In this document: one piece after another, positions 53,023 to 61,223 of the stretch
How the letters are laid out: each line of letters starts with the position of its first letter
How positions within the stretch are numbered: the stretch's first letter is position 1
DNA from: Ignavibacteria bacterium UBA2360
GTDB lineage: Bacteria; Bacteroidota; Ignavibacteria; Tepidaquicellales; OLB5
Direction of reading: 5' to 3'
NCBI GenBank assembly: GCA_002344125.1
Contig: DDTQ01000011.1
Span: forward strand, 124,001-188,000
DNA length: 64,000 nucleotides
The notes under the pieces: model-generated
What the model was told of the DNA's origin: nothing
The model's database searches: none
Seen by the model: the letters and a program-made list of their open reading frames with translations, nothing else
Made by a program: the position numbers and the translations under genes

Positions 53023-53841
53023 TTATTTTTTGCCTATGAAGAACGTTGCCCCTACATAAATCTGCAGGTACATCATGTTCCTGTCTTTTGAAAGATTCGG
53101 ACTTAATGCCACATCTTCCTTATCATTGATATAAAGTTTGTTTACTTCTGTGGATTGCTTTGAATCCTTTAACAGCAAGTTTGGCAGTTTATACTTTACG
53201 CCGAACGATACGCCAAAATTCTTAGTAAGCCTTCCGTTAACACCTGCACCGAGACCAAGACCAAGTCTTGGAGCGTTTTTGTATGTATAAGAAACTTCCT
53301 GTCCTGTGCTGTTGGGTGTTTGTTTATATGTACCGAAGATCATATTCAAACCGAAATCAAAATTGGTGTATGGTGTCCATTTGGTTTTATTGTAAAATGC
53401 ATATTCAAAACCAACTGCTGCCGAAAAGTTATGAAGATACATCTTTGATTTTCCCGGAGTAGTTGTAGCCACTGCAGGATCATTTGGCCATTGTGTTAAA
53501 ACGTTGCCAGGTATATAAGCAGTGTTATTATCATTGGCAAGGAAAAGATCATATCCCAATGTCATATATGGCCGTATCTTTCCCTTTTTATCTGTAACCA
53601 GTTTAAAATAGATCTGGCTTCCGAAACCGGTTTTTACGCCGTAATTCTTAAAAGTGAACTGCTCACCCATCTCACCGCTCATATTTGGCAGAGGTTGTGA
53701 GTATGAAAAATTCCACTCAATAATAAAGGCAGCGGATTTTTTCCAGTAACTTGTGGTTTTAGTTTTCACTTGAGATTGCAGCGAGCCTACAACGATCACT
53801 GAAACTAAGATCAACAAAATAGTAAATTTTGTTATTTTCAT
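53023..53841 (-). CDS. Outer-membrane beta-barrel protein
   Basis: A 272-residue protein with a signal peptide (about 1-22). Alternating aromatic/polar strands follow, with repeated GLGLGAG and GVSFGVKYKL turns, and the last strand ends in YVGATFFIGKK. The pattern is that of porin-family outer-membrane barrels of 8-12 strands. No specific function is apparent. It is monocistronic with about 90 AT-rich bases upstream. Confidence 0.72.
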   Translation of the reverse strand: MKITKFTILLILVSVIVVGSLQSQVKTKTTSYWKKSAAFIIEWNFSYSQPLPNMSGEMGEQFTFKNYGVKTGFGSQIYFKLVTDKKGKIRPYMTLGYDLFLANDNNTAYIPGNVLTQWPNDPAVATTTPGKSKMYLHNFSAAVGFEYAFYNKTKWTPYTNFDFGLNMIFGTYKQTPNSTGQEVSYTYKNAPRLGLGLGAGVNGRLTKNFGVSFGVKYKLPNLLLKDSKQSTEVNKLYINDKEDVALSPNLSKDRNMMYLQIYVGATFFIGKK

Positions 53842-53934
53842 TTTTTTCTCTCCTTTTTTTGTTTGATTCCCCTTTTGAATATGCTAAATTAACAGAATTT
53901 TAATTGAAAAACAAACAGAAACACCCTAAATAAA

Positions 53935-53958
53935 AAAACCCCGTTTTAACGGGGTTTT
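53935..53958 (-). terminator. Rho-independent terminator of the TonB/T9SS gene pair
   Basis: Stem AAAACCCCG / CGGGGTTTT with loop TTTTAA, followed by T on the minus strand. It lies about 30 bases after the stop at 53986. Confidence 0.88.
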
Positions 53959-53985
53959 GGGGAAAGCACTATTGTGTAACTGAAT

Positions 53986-55674
53986 TTACTTTATCAGCAT
54001 CATTTTCTTAACATCTGTAAATGAACCGTTTGAATTGGTTACGGTCATTTTGTAGAAGTATGCGCCAGTTGCAAGACTTGATGCATCGAAATCATATTTA
54101 TATGTTCCAACGGTCATATCCTGGTTAACGAGTGTTGAGACTTCTTCGCCAAGCAGGTTATATACCTTCAATGTTACAAATCCACTCTGCGGCAGCTCAA
54201 ACTTAATGTTTGTTACCGGGTTGAACGGGTTAGGATAGTTCTGGCTCAAAGTGAAATCATTAGGAACATTCGAAGATATCTGCTGAATTCCGATAGTGTA
54301 ACCTCTGGGGTTAAATACTGCCCAGCCGCTTGTCCAGTTGGATGTGCCAAATGCGCCGCGGAAAGTTACATTATCGAAGCCTGCAAGATTCGGGTTAGAA
54401 AAATCAGCGCCTGATAGAGCAGGTGAACCGCCTACCGGCATCCATTTATCTACTGTACCATCGCCTGCATCGGGGTAAACTGCAAACGGATCGGTCAACT
54501 GAACTGATGAAGCTGTTCCGAAAATTGTGTTGTTATAAGAGCCTGTCCCTAACCAAGCTTGTGTGCTGAATGATTCAAATCCCGAGGGAACTGATGCGGT
54601 ATCGCCCAGTTTTACGTTACCACCTAATATTGTATTCCTTATCTGAAGCGTATCTCCTGAAGCTCCTCTTATACTTGGACCGTCCAGTCGAATACCAACT
54701 CTCCATCCCATAATAATTGAGTTATAGATACTGATCTGTGAAGCCCTTCTTAAGTGACCGCCTCTGCCCCAAAGTGAATTAAGGGTTAATCCTGTGCTTG
54801 AAAAAGGACCTACAACTGTCATGTTGCTGAATATAGGCTTTGTTCTTGGTGAGTTGTATGTACCTGATGAGGGTGAATTTGTATTATTATCTGATTCAAA
54901 CCCATTTGATGTTGAAACGTCATATATTCCGGAATCCCTGACACTTAGTCCATACTGGATCTTTCCTCTGAACCCGTTATCAGTATCCCAATCGTCATCA
55001 ACAGGTTTGTATGAGATCAGATATTTGCAGTTTACATTTCCGCCAAACCATTCAAAAGAATCATCACCGTTATAGCTTACCATGATATATTCAATAACTG
55101 TCTTTGAGCCAACACCACCCATTGTTAAACCGTTAATTTCATTTCCTGAGACACCTGTTAAGTTAACACCTGAAAATTCGATTCTCACATATCTCAGTAC
55201 ACCTGATGAATCATCATCAATTCTTGGCTGTCCGCCGTAAATAGGACCTAAACCTGCTCCAAAACCTTCTATTTCCGCAGAGTCAGAGCCTGAAGCCGTG
55301 TTGATGCCAGAACGGCCTAATATGATAATTCCGCCCCAGTCGCCCGGGTTTCTGTTACCTGCTGGTTTTTCACTTGTGAATACAATAGGCTGGTTAGCTG
55401 ATCCGTTAGCGAATATTTTACCGCCTCTTTCAACTATCAATGTTCCTTTAGATTCAAAATCACCTAATATAATTGTTCCCGGCTGAATAATCAGCGTAGC
55501 TCCATTTTTAACATTGTTGTTTCCTTTCATCAAATATCTTGTTGATGCATTAAGCGTAGTATTTGATGTGATACTTGCTGAATTCAATGTCGTCGAATCG
55601 ATCGGCTGCGCGTACAATGATGAATACATGCCAATCATCATACAAGCCAGAATAAGTAGCTTAGTTACCTTCAT
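53986..55674 (-). CDS. Secreted beta-helix-like protein with T9SS sorting domain
   Basis: A 562-residue protein with a signal peptide (to about 22). An N-terminal segment NVKNGATLIIQPGTIILGD and GTLIVERGGKIFANGSANQPIVFTS-type strands (about 55-105) read as a beta-helix. The Asp/Asn-rich blocks DDSFEWFGGNVNCKYL and DDDWDTDNGFRGK suggest calcium binding. The T9SS tail has SQNYPNPFNPVTN. It follows the TonB receptor gene by 32 bases, so it probably works with that receptor at the surface, for instance in capturing a substrate. Confidence 0.82.
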   Translation of the reverse strand: MKVTKLLILACMMIGMYSSLYAQPIDSTTLNSASITSNTTLNASTRYLMKGNNNVKNGATLIIQPGTIILGDFESKGTLIVERGGKIFANGSANQPIVFTSEKPAGNRNPGDWGGIIILGRSGINTASGSDSAEIEGFGAGLGPIYGGQPRIDDDSSGVLRYVRIEFSGVNLTGVSGNEINGLTMGGVGSKTVIEYIMVSYNGDDSFEWFGGNVNCKYLISYKPVDDDWDTDNGFRGKIQYGLSVRDSGIYDVSTSNGFESDNNTNSPSSGTYNSPRTKPIFSNMTVVGPFSSTGLTLNSLWGRGGHLRRASQISIYNSIIMGWRVGIRLDGPSIRGASGDTLQIRNTILGGNVKLGDTASVPSGFESFSTQAWLGTGSYNNTIFGTASSVQLTDPFAVYPDAGDGTVDKWMPVGGSPALSGADFSNPNLAGFDNVTFRGAFGTSNWTSGWAVFNPRGYTIGIQQISSNVPNDFTLSQNYPNPFNPVTNIKFELPQSGFVTLKVYNLLGEEVSTLVNQDMTVGTYKYDFDASSLATGAYFYKMTVTNSNGSFTDVKKMMLIK

Positions 55675-55706
55675 TTTTTCTCCCTTTTATTGGATTTATA
55701 TTTTAA

Positions 55707-58514
55707 TTAGAATTTATAACCTAAAGAAATTGTATAGTTGATACCTGTTTTAACTCGTTTTACTACTTTTTCAACCAGTTCTGTTGATGAAGAATTCTGA
55801 GTAACATCCTGGGTAAAAAGAAGGTCTTCATTTAGCAGGTCTTTTGCTGAAAACTTAACTTCAAAGTTTCTAAATAGCCTTTGGGTTGCGCTAAGATCCA
55901 GCATATTTCGTCCCTTTTCATAAACATTCTGAAATCCCACCCTGCCAACTTCAGAGATCTTATCGCCTGAACGGTTAAAGGAAATGTTAATGCTTGTTCC
56001 CAGATCGCTGTTATCATAGTAAAGACCGGTATTAATTGTATAAGGCGCCTGCCCCTGCATTCTTCTTTCCTGTTCATTTCCTGCCGATGAAGTTCCTTCA
56101 AGATTTACCTTCGAATTTATCACTGTCAAGTTAACGTTAAATGAGAAGTCTTTTAAGAATTTGTTAATAAATCCCAAGTTCTTCCTGGCTTCAATTTCAA
56201 ACCCGTAGTTAACAGCTCCGCTTTCTGCATTGGCAAATGTATAAGAAGGTACAGGGGCTAATATAGTTGGAACAATTACTCTTTCTATAGGCTGATCAAA
56301 ATGTTTGTAAAACAGGCTTACCGCGAGGATTTCACCTGCATTGGGATAATGCTCCAGCCTCAGATCGTAATTCTGTATTAAACTCGATTTGAGATCAGGG
56401 TTACCCGAAAAATCTCCGTCAGTCACAAAATCAACGAAACCAAATGGCGCAAGCTCTCTCAGCTCGGGTCTTGAAACTGTTTGCGAGAATGATCCTCTTA
56501 TGTTCGTTTTATCGTTCAGCGCATAAGTCAGGTTAAAAGAAGGCAGGTAATCATTGGTTTTGAGATTAACATCAACCGGAACCGCAACAACCGGCGATGT
56601 TCTGTCAAAGCCCTGCAGCAGCTGTTCGCTGTATTCAAATCTTAAGCCTGTTACAAACCTGAATTTCCCAAAAGGAATATCAGTGGTTAGATAAGCTGCA
56701 TAAAGATTTTCCTGGGCGTTATACGAATCGGAAAAGCTTGTTACTTCTTTGTAATTGATCTTCATTGAATCAATGTTACTGGGTCCGTACAGCTCCTCAA
56801 GCGGAGCCGTTAAATCAACATAAGCCTGCGGCGCAAGGAACGGATCGAAGCTTCTTGCTTTGAAATTCCTGTTTGTACCAAGAACAAAACCGCCGATCTC
56901 CAGTTTTGAAGCCGGGTCTTTTTTTCTGAACTTCGCCAAATCGAATTCCGCGTCAATTCCAAGATTCCTGTTGATATCAAGCAGGGTCGAAAAGAACCTG
57001 TTGCCAACATTGGCATTCGCTATTGTAGTAATAGGGACAATATACGGGTCATCACTGAATCTTTCTTTCCTGTAATAAGCTCTCTTCATATCCGGTTCAT
57101 TCCTGTTCGATTCAGAATAAGATGCCCTCCAGGTAACATTCAGGTTTCTGAGAGAACTGATAAAATGACTTCCGGAGAGTGTAGTTGAAAACAGTTTCCT
57201 TTCTGTGAAAGATGTTCTGTACATTTTTCTGTCTTCATCGCCTGCAGAAAAAACTATTGCCCTCCAGCCTTCCATGTATTCTGTTTCATCTTCAGAACTT
57301 ATAGAATATGTATTCTTGAAGCTGAATTTATTGTTATCGCCTATTTTATAGCTTAAGTTAAGAATTCCACCGTTGCTTACAGAGTATTCAGAAGCCTGAC
57401 CGTTGGTTTTTATGATCTGTGTTGTATCACCGTTATACTCATTTCTTTCAATGATCTTATTGGAAAAAGAATTTTTGTAAGAATACCCGAAGATATAACC
57501 AAACTGGTTTTTAAGCAGATTTGCCTGCCCGCCGAAAGATAAACTGAATCCGCCGTTTAAAGGCGCTTTTACATTATTCTGCTCCCAGCTATCAGCAAAC
57601 AGCTTGCCGTAATTGTTCTGGCCCGAAAATGGAGTATTGGGGAATGCAGAGGGAAGCTGCCTTGAGCCGTCATCTAATCCTGAATTATAGAATAACCACT
57701 TCTTCTGGCCGGCATTGTAGGTAAGGAAGTCGCCTTTGGTAGATGTTTCAGTTGTAATTCCTCCCTGGGTTGAAAAATTGATCGTAAACCTGTCAGGGAA
57801 ATCCTTGGTTTGAAGCTGAACAAGCCCCCCTGAGAAGTTACCCGGCATATCCGCTGTGAATGATTTGGAAATTATTATGTTATCCAGCAGCATTGATGGG
57901 AATATATCAAATGAAAACGCTTTCTTATCGGGATCTGTGCTTGGAAGTAAAATTCCGTTCAGTGTAGTATTATTGTATCTTTCACTTGTTCCTCTTACGA
58001 AAACAAACTTATCATTTACTATGTTAACGCCAATAACTCTTTTTAATACATCTGATGCGAGGGCATCGGGTGTTCTTTTTATCTGCTGGCTTGAAATACC
58101 ATCCTGGATGCTTTCAGATTTTTGCTGCATAAGCAGAAGCGCAGCTTCGTTATTCTGGATCCTGGTCGCCTCTATGACAACTGTATCGGTTAAAGCGCCC
58201 TCGGGCTGAAGTACAAAATCAACATTAACTACTTCCCCCGATTTAACGCTTACCTTAACAGACTGTGAAACGTAGCCCACATATGAGGCTCTAAGGTTCA
58301 CTTCCCCTGAGGCAATGTTATCGAAAGCGAAGTTTCCATCAAGATCAGAAGCCGTCCCTTTGTTTATGGTTTCTATCTTAACCACAGCGTCCGGCAGCAC
58401 GCTGCCGTTTGCGCCATCTAAAACTCTCCCTACGATCTTGCTGTTCTGGGCAAGTATATTTGAGCTTAGCGCAAATATCAATAAGGCGGGAATAAGTATG
58501 TACTTTATCTTCAT
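55707..58514 (-). CDS. Large TonB-dependent receptor with carboxypeptidase-regulatory-like domain
   Basis: A 935-residue outer-membrane receptor. After a signal peptide (ending near LAQ) comes a CarboxypepD_reg-like domain (about 25-105, IVGRVLDGANGSVLPDAVVKI). The plug (about 115-230) has LKRVIGVNIVNDKFVFVRG and SERYNNTTLNGILLPS, and the barrel ends in YTISLGYKF. The frame reaches 58556, but the ATG at 58514 starts a proper signal peptide. It is longer than siderophore or B12 receptors and unlike SusC in its plug. The substrate is unknown. It is the first gene of a pair with the T9SS protein at 53986. Confidence 0.87.
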   Translation of the reverse strand: MKIKYILIPALLIFALSSNILAQNSKIVGRVLDGANGSVLPDAVVKIETINKGTASDLDGNFAFDNIASGEVNLRASYVGYVSQSVKVSVKSGEVVNVDFVLQPEGALTDTVVIEATRIQNNEAALLLMQQKSESIQDGISSQQIKRTPDALASDVLKRVIGVNIVNDKFVFVRGTSERYNNTTLNGILLPSTDPDKKAFSFDIFPSMLLDNIIISKSFTADMPGNFSGGLVQLQTKDFPDRFTINFSTQGGITTETSTKGDFLTYNAGQKKWLFYNSGLDDGSRQLPSAFPNTPFSGQNNYGKLFADSWEQNNVKAPLNGGFSLSFGGQANLLKNQFGYIFGYSYKNSFSNKIIERNEYNGDTTQIIKTNGQASEYSVSNGGILNLSYKIGDNNKFSFKNTYSISSEDETEYMEGWRAIVFSAGDEDRKMYRTSFTERKLFSTTLSGSHFISSLRNLNVTWRASYSESNRNEPDMKRAYYRKERFSDDPYIVPITTIANANVGNRFFSTLLDINRNLGIDAEFDLAKFRKKDPASKLEIGGFVLGTNRNFKARSFDPFLAPQAYVDLTAPLEELYGPSNIDSMKINYKEVTSFSDSYNAQENLYAAYLTTDIPFGKFRFVTGLRFEYSEQLLQGFDRTSPVVAVPVDVNLKTNDYLPSFNLTYALNDKTNIRGSFSQTVSRPELRELAPFGFVDFVTDGDFSGNPDLKSSLIQNYDLRLEHYPNAGEILAVSLFYKHFDQPIERVIVPTILAPVPSYTFANAESGAVNYGFEIEARKNLGFINKFLKDFSFNVNLTVINSKVNLEGTSSAGNEQERRMQGQAPYTINTGLYYDNSDLGTSINISFNRSGDKISEVGRVGFQNVYEKGRNMLDLSATQRLFRNFEVKFSAKDLLNEDLLFTQDVTQNSSSTELVEKVVKRVKTGINYTISLGYKF

Positions 58515-58713
58515 TTTGTTTGTATAATTTCTTTTAAATTTATTGTAATTATACAAAAATTGCTAAATTGGATTAACCTTGTATGAGGGGATTGTTTGGT
58601 TATAATTAAGAGAAATTCCAAAAAATTGAAGTTTTTGAATTTTGCTTAATACTTATCTAACAGAAACCGGGATATCTTAATATCCGGAAACTAAATTCCC
58701 TAACAAAAGAAAA

Positions 58714-58737
58714 GGGCTGTTTCATCAGAAACAGCCC
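58714..58737 (-). terminator. Rho-independent terminator of the thioredoxin-like gene
   Basis: Stem GGGCTGTTTC / GAAACAGCCC with loop ATCA, followed by a T-rich run on the minus strand, 28 bases after the stop at 58765. Confidence 0.88.
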
Positions 58738-58764
58738 CTTCGAATGTTACATTAATATTAAAAT

Positions 58765-59250
58765 CTAAATGATCTTACTCAGATCAACATCTTTATATTT
58801 GCCATCCCTGAAATATATAAGCAGCTTTTTGAATTCCTCTGTTTTAACATACCCCGGTACATTTTTCATCGGGTAACTGTCATAACTGAAAGTAATGAGC
58901 TTTCCGTCAGGTTCAAGAAATATTGTTGTCGGAAAACTGAATACATCAAAAAAGTAAGAAAGCTCCTCTTCGGTGTACTGCCTGCCATTGTACGTAAGTT
59001 TATTCTTTCCTTCAGCATTAAGCTTAACAAGAATGAAATTCTCGTCGAGTAATTTTCTCACTTCAGTATCGCTGTAAGCTTCGGCATCCATTTTTTTACA
59101 CCATCCGCACCAATCCGTGTAAACATCCACTACAACGCGCTTATTTTCAGAGGCGGCTTTTTTCAGCGCATCTTCAAAATCATTTTGCGCAAATAAATTT
59201 GCGCTAAGTATCAAAACGGCAAGAATCACAAAAACCCTGAATTTGAACAA
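58765..59250 (-). CDS. Exported thioredoxin-like protein
   Basis: A 161-residue protein with a signal peptide (to about 22) and a thioredoxin fold. The redox motif CGWC is at 48-51 in DVYTDWCGWCKK, and the cis-proline appears in SFPTTIF near 110. It resembles DUF255/SoxW-type thioredoxins that act in the periplasm. The start is TTG. Its stop is followed by a strong terminator. Confidence 0.86.
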   Translation of the reverse strand: MFKFRVFVILAVLILSANLFAQNDFEDALKKAASENKRVVVDVYTDWCGWCKKMDAEAYSDTEVRKLLDENFILVKLNAEGKNKLTYNGRQYTEEELSYFFDVFSFPTTIFLEPDGKLITFSYDSYPMKNVPGYVKTEEFKKLLIYFRDGKYKDVDLSKII

Positions 59251-59314
59251 TTTGTTTTTCCTTCTAATTTAACAACACTAATTAAACGGTGAATCCGGCC
59301 GATTTAGTTCCTCT

Positions 59315-60343
59315 TCACCTATGCAACCGCATAAATTCCATTAATTTACCATATATGATCGCCGCATCAAGCTCCTTCATGCATTTGTGTGAATTTGGAC
59401 ATTCAGTGATCTGTGTCAAATTACAGCCCAGGCAGCTTAAAGACTCATTTTTGAGCACGATTGAATTTTTGTTTAATGGTCCCTGTAAATGCGAATTTGT
59501 GGGTCCAAAAATCGCTGCAGTATTTGTTCCGGTTATCCATGAAAAGTGCATCGGACCTGTATCGTTGGTAACAAAAAGGTTACACTTTTTTATAAGCGCA
59601 GCCATGTATTTAAGGTTTACTTCGGGTATCAGCACGGCGTTTTCTCCGATAGCGCTTCTGATCTTTTCGGCAGTTTCTTTTTCTTTATCGTAACCCCAGA
59701 AGAGCAGTATGCGGCTATCCTTCGGGAACATCTTCCCAAGTTCGATCCATTTTTCAGGATACCATACCTTAGTAGGCCATGTACCGCTGGGGTTAAATCC
59801 AATGACCTCTCTGCCGTTTAATCCGGCCGAGTTGAAAAACATATCGGCAAATTCTGTGTGAACGCCGTTAAGATAAATTTTCGGTGTGTTTGAAATTACT
59901 TCAAGTCCCAGGGCGCGCACTGCATCGAGATTGAATTCTACATTATGCACTTCACCGCCGCGCGGCTTCACTCTGATATTGTAAGCCAGGGCGCGCCAGC
60001 CAAAGCGGAATCCAACTCTGTACTTCGCGTCACTGTTGAAGGTAATTATCGCGGTACGCGGATTTCCAAAGAGATCAATAATCAGTTCATACTTTTGATC
60101 ATGTATATTCCGGATCAGGCAGTAGGAACTATCACCTTTACCAATATCATAAGTTAAAACCCTGTTCAGGTACGGATTGCCCATTAACACTTCGCGGCAA
60201 TAACTTTGGGTCAAATAATTAATTTCAGCCTCCGGAAAGTGGTGCCGCATGTTTTCAATGACAGGGGTTGAAAGCAATACATCGCCTATTGCTCCCTGTT
60301 TAATGATAAGTATTTTATTTACCCTGTTTTTATCGAACTGCAA
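59315..60343 (-). CDS. Glycosyltransferase family 9 (heptosyltransferase-like)
   Basis: A 342-residue GT-B enzyme. ILIIKQGAIGDVLLSTPVI near 11 is the family N-terminus. GFNPSGTWPTKVWYPEKWIEL near 185, FVTNDTGPMHFSW near 260 and AAIFGPTNSHLQGP near 275 form the nucleotide-sugar site. C-terminal Cys residues (CLGCNL, CPNSHKC) are as in RfaF/RfaQ relatives. It probably adds heptose to the lipopolysaccharide core. It uses a TTG start. Confidence 0.9.
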   Translation of the reverse strand: MQFDKNRVNKILIIKQGAIGDVLLSTPVIENMRHHFPEAEINYLTQSYCREVLMGNPYLNRVLTYDIGKGDSSYCLIRNIHDQKYELIIDLFGNPRTAIITFNSDAKYRVGFRFGWRALAYNIRVKPRGGEVHNVEFNLDAVRALGLEVISNTPKIYLNGVHTEFADMFFNSAGLNGREVIGFNPSGTWPTKVWYPEKWIELGKMFPKDSRILLFWGYDKEKETAEKIRSAIGENAVLIPEVNLKYMAALIKKCNLFVTNDTGPMHFSWITGTNTAAIFGPTNSHLQGPLNKNSIVLKNESLSCLGCNLTQITECPNSHKCMKELDAAIIYGKLMEFMRLHR

Positions 60344-60398
60344 TTTTTCTACACCCGCGCCGGCGGGCAGCCTTTGAATTATTTAATTAAATATACTT

Positions 60399-61139
60399 TT
60401 ACACATGCTCCAGAATTATGAAGTTGTTCTCCACCGGTTCTGCGCTGCTTAACATTGCGTATTTTTCCTTCTCACTGAATTCGCAAATATCATACAGCCT
60501 GCATTTGCCGCAAAGCGGCTTTTGTGCCCTGCAGATCTTTCTGCCAAACCTTATCAGCAAAGTGTGAAACAGGAATTTTTTACCATCAGGAATTTTATCC
60601 TTTACCTGTTCAAATGTTTTAACAGGCGTAACAGCTTTAACTATCCCAAGCCTGTTAATAATGCGGTGAACGTGTGTATCAACAGGGAACACATCCCTTC
60701 CAAGGCTGAATGCAAGCATGCATGAAATTGTCTTTACACCAATACCCTTATACTGAAGCAAATCCTTATATACTTCATCGTTACTCATTTTATCCAGGTA
60801 TTTGAGGCTAAGCTCGCCGTGTTTTTGCTTCAATTGCTTGAGCAGGTTCTTTATAGCCGCTGATTTCTGATTGGTTAATCCACATACCCTCACGGCGTTT
60901 CTAATCTTTGATATCGGCGCGTTCAAAACTTCTTCCCACGTGCCAATATTATTCTTCAGATTCTGAAAGGCAATATAGCTGGTTTTATCTGTGGTATTTT
61001 GCGAAAGCATTGTAGCAATAAGTATATCAAGCGGATCGGCTTTGGAAGGTTTTGGCTCGAGCCCGGGAAACTCTGCCTGCAAAAGCGATATTATCGTATT
61101 AATTTTATCCACGAAAGAAGGTATTTTGAAAAATGCCAA
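60399..61139 (-). CDS. nth: Endonuclease III
   Basis: A 246-residue HhH-GPD DNA glycosylase/AP lyase for oxidised pyrimidines. Substrate-pocket residues lie in LSQNTTDK, the helix-hairpin-helix is YKGIGVKTIS with catalytic Lys136, and catalytic Asp154 is in FPVDTHVHR. A [4Fe-4S] site is formed by Cys203, 210, 213 and 219. The start is TTG. Its C-terminus is about 20 residues longer than E. coli Nth. Confidence 0.94.
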   Translation of the reverse strand: MAFFKIPSFVDKINTIISLLQAEFPGLEPKPSKADPLDILIATMLSQNTTDKTSYIAFQNLKNNIGTWEEVLNAPISKIRNAVRVCGLTNQKSAAIKNLLKQLKQKHGELSLKYLDKMSNDEVYKDLLQYKGIGVKTISCMLAFSLGRDVFPVDTHVHRIINRLGIVKAVTPVKTFEQVKDKIPDGKKFLFHTLLIRFGRKICRAQKPLCGKCRLYDICEFSEKEKYAMLSSAEPVENNFIILEHV

Positions 61140-61223
61140 GGTATGAAAATATTTTTTGAGAATTTTACTATATGCCTTCGGCTCACTGCAATGGCAGTAT
61201 GGCGCTTAGAGTGACAGGATCAT

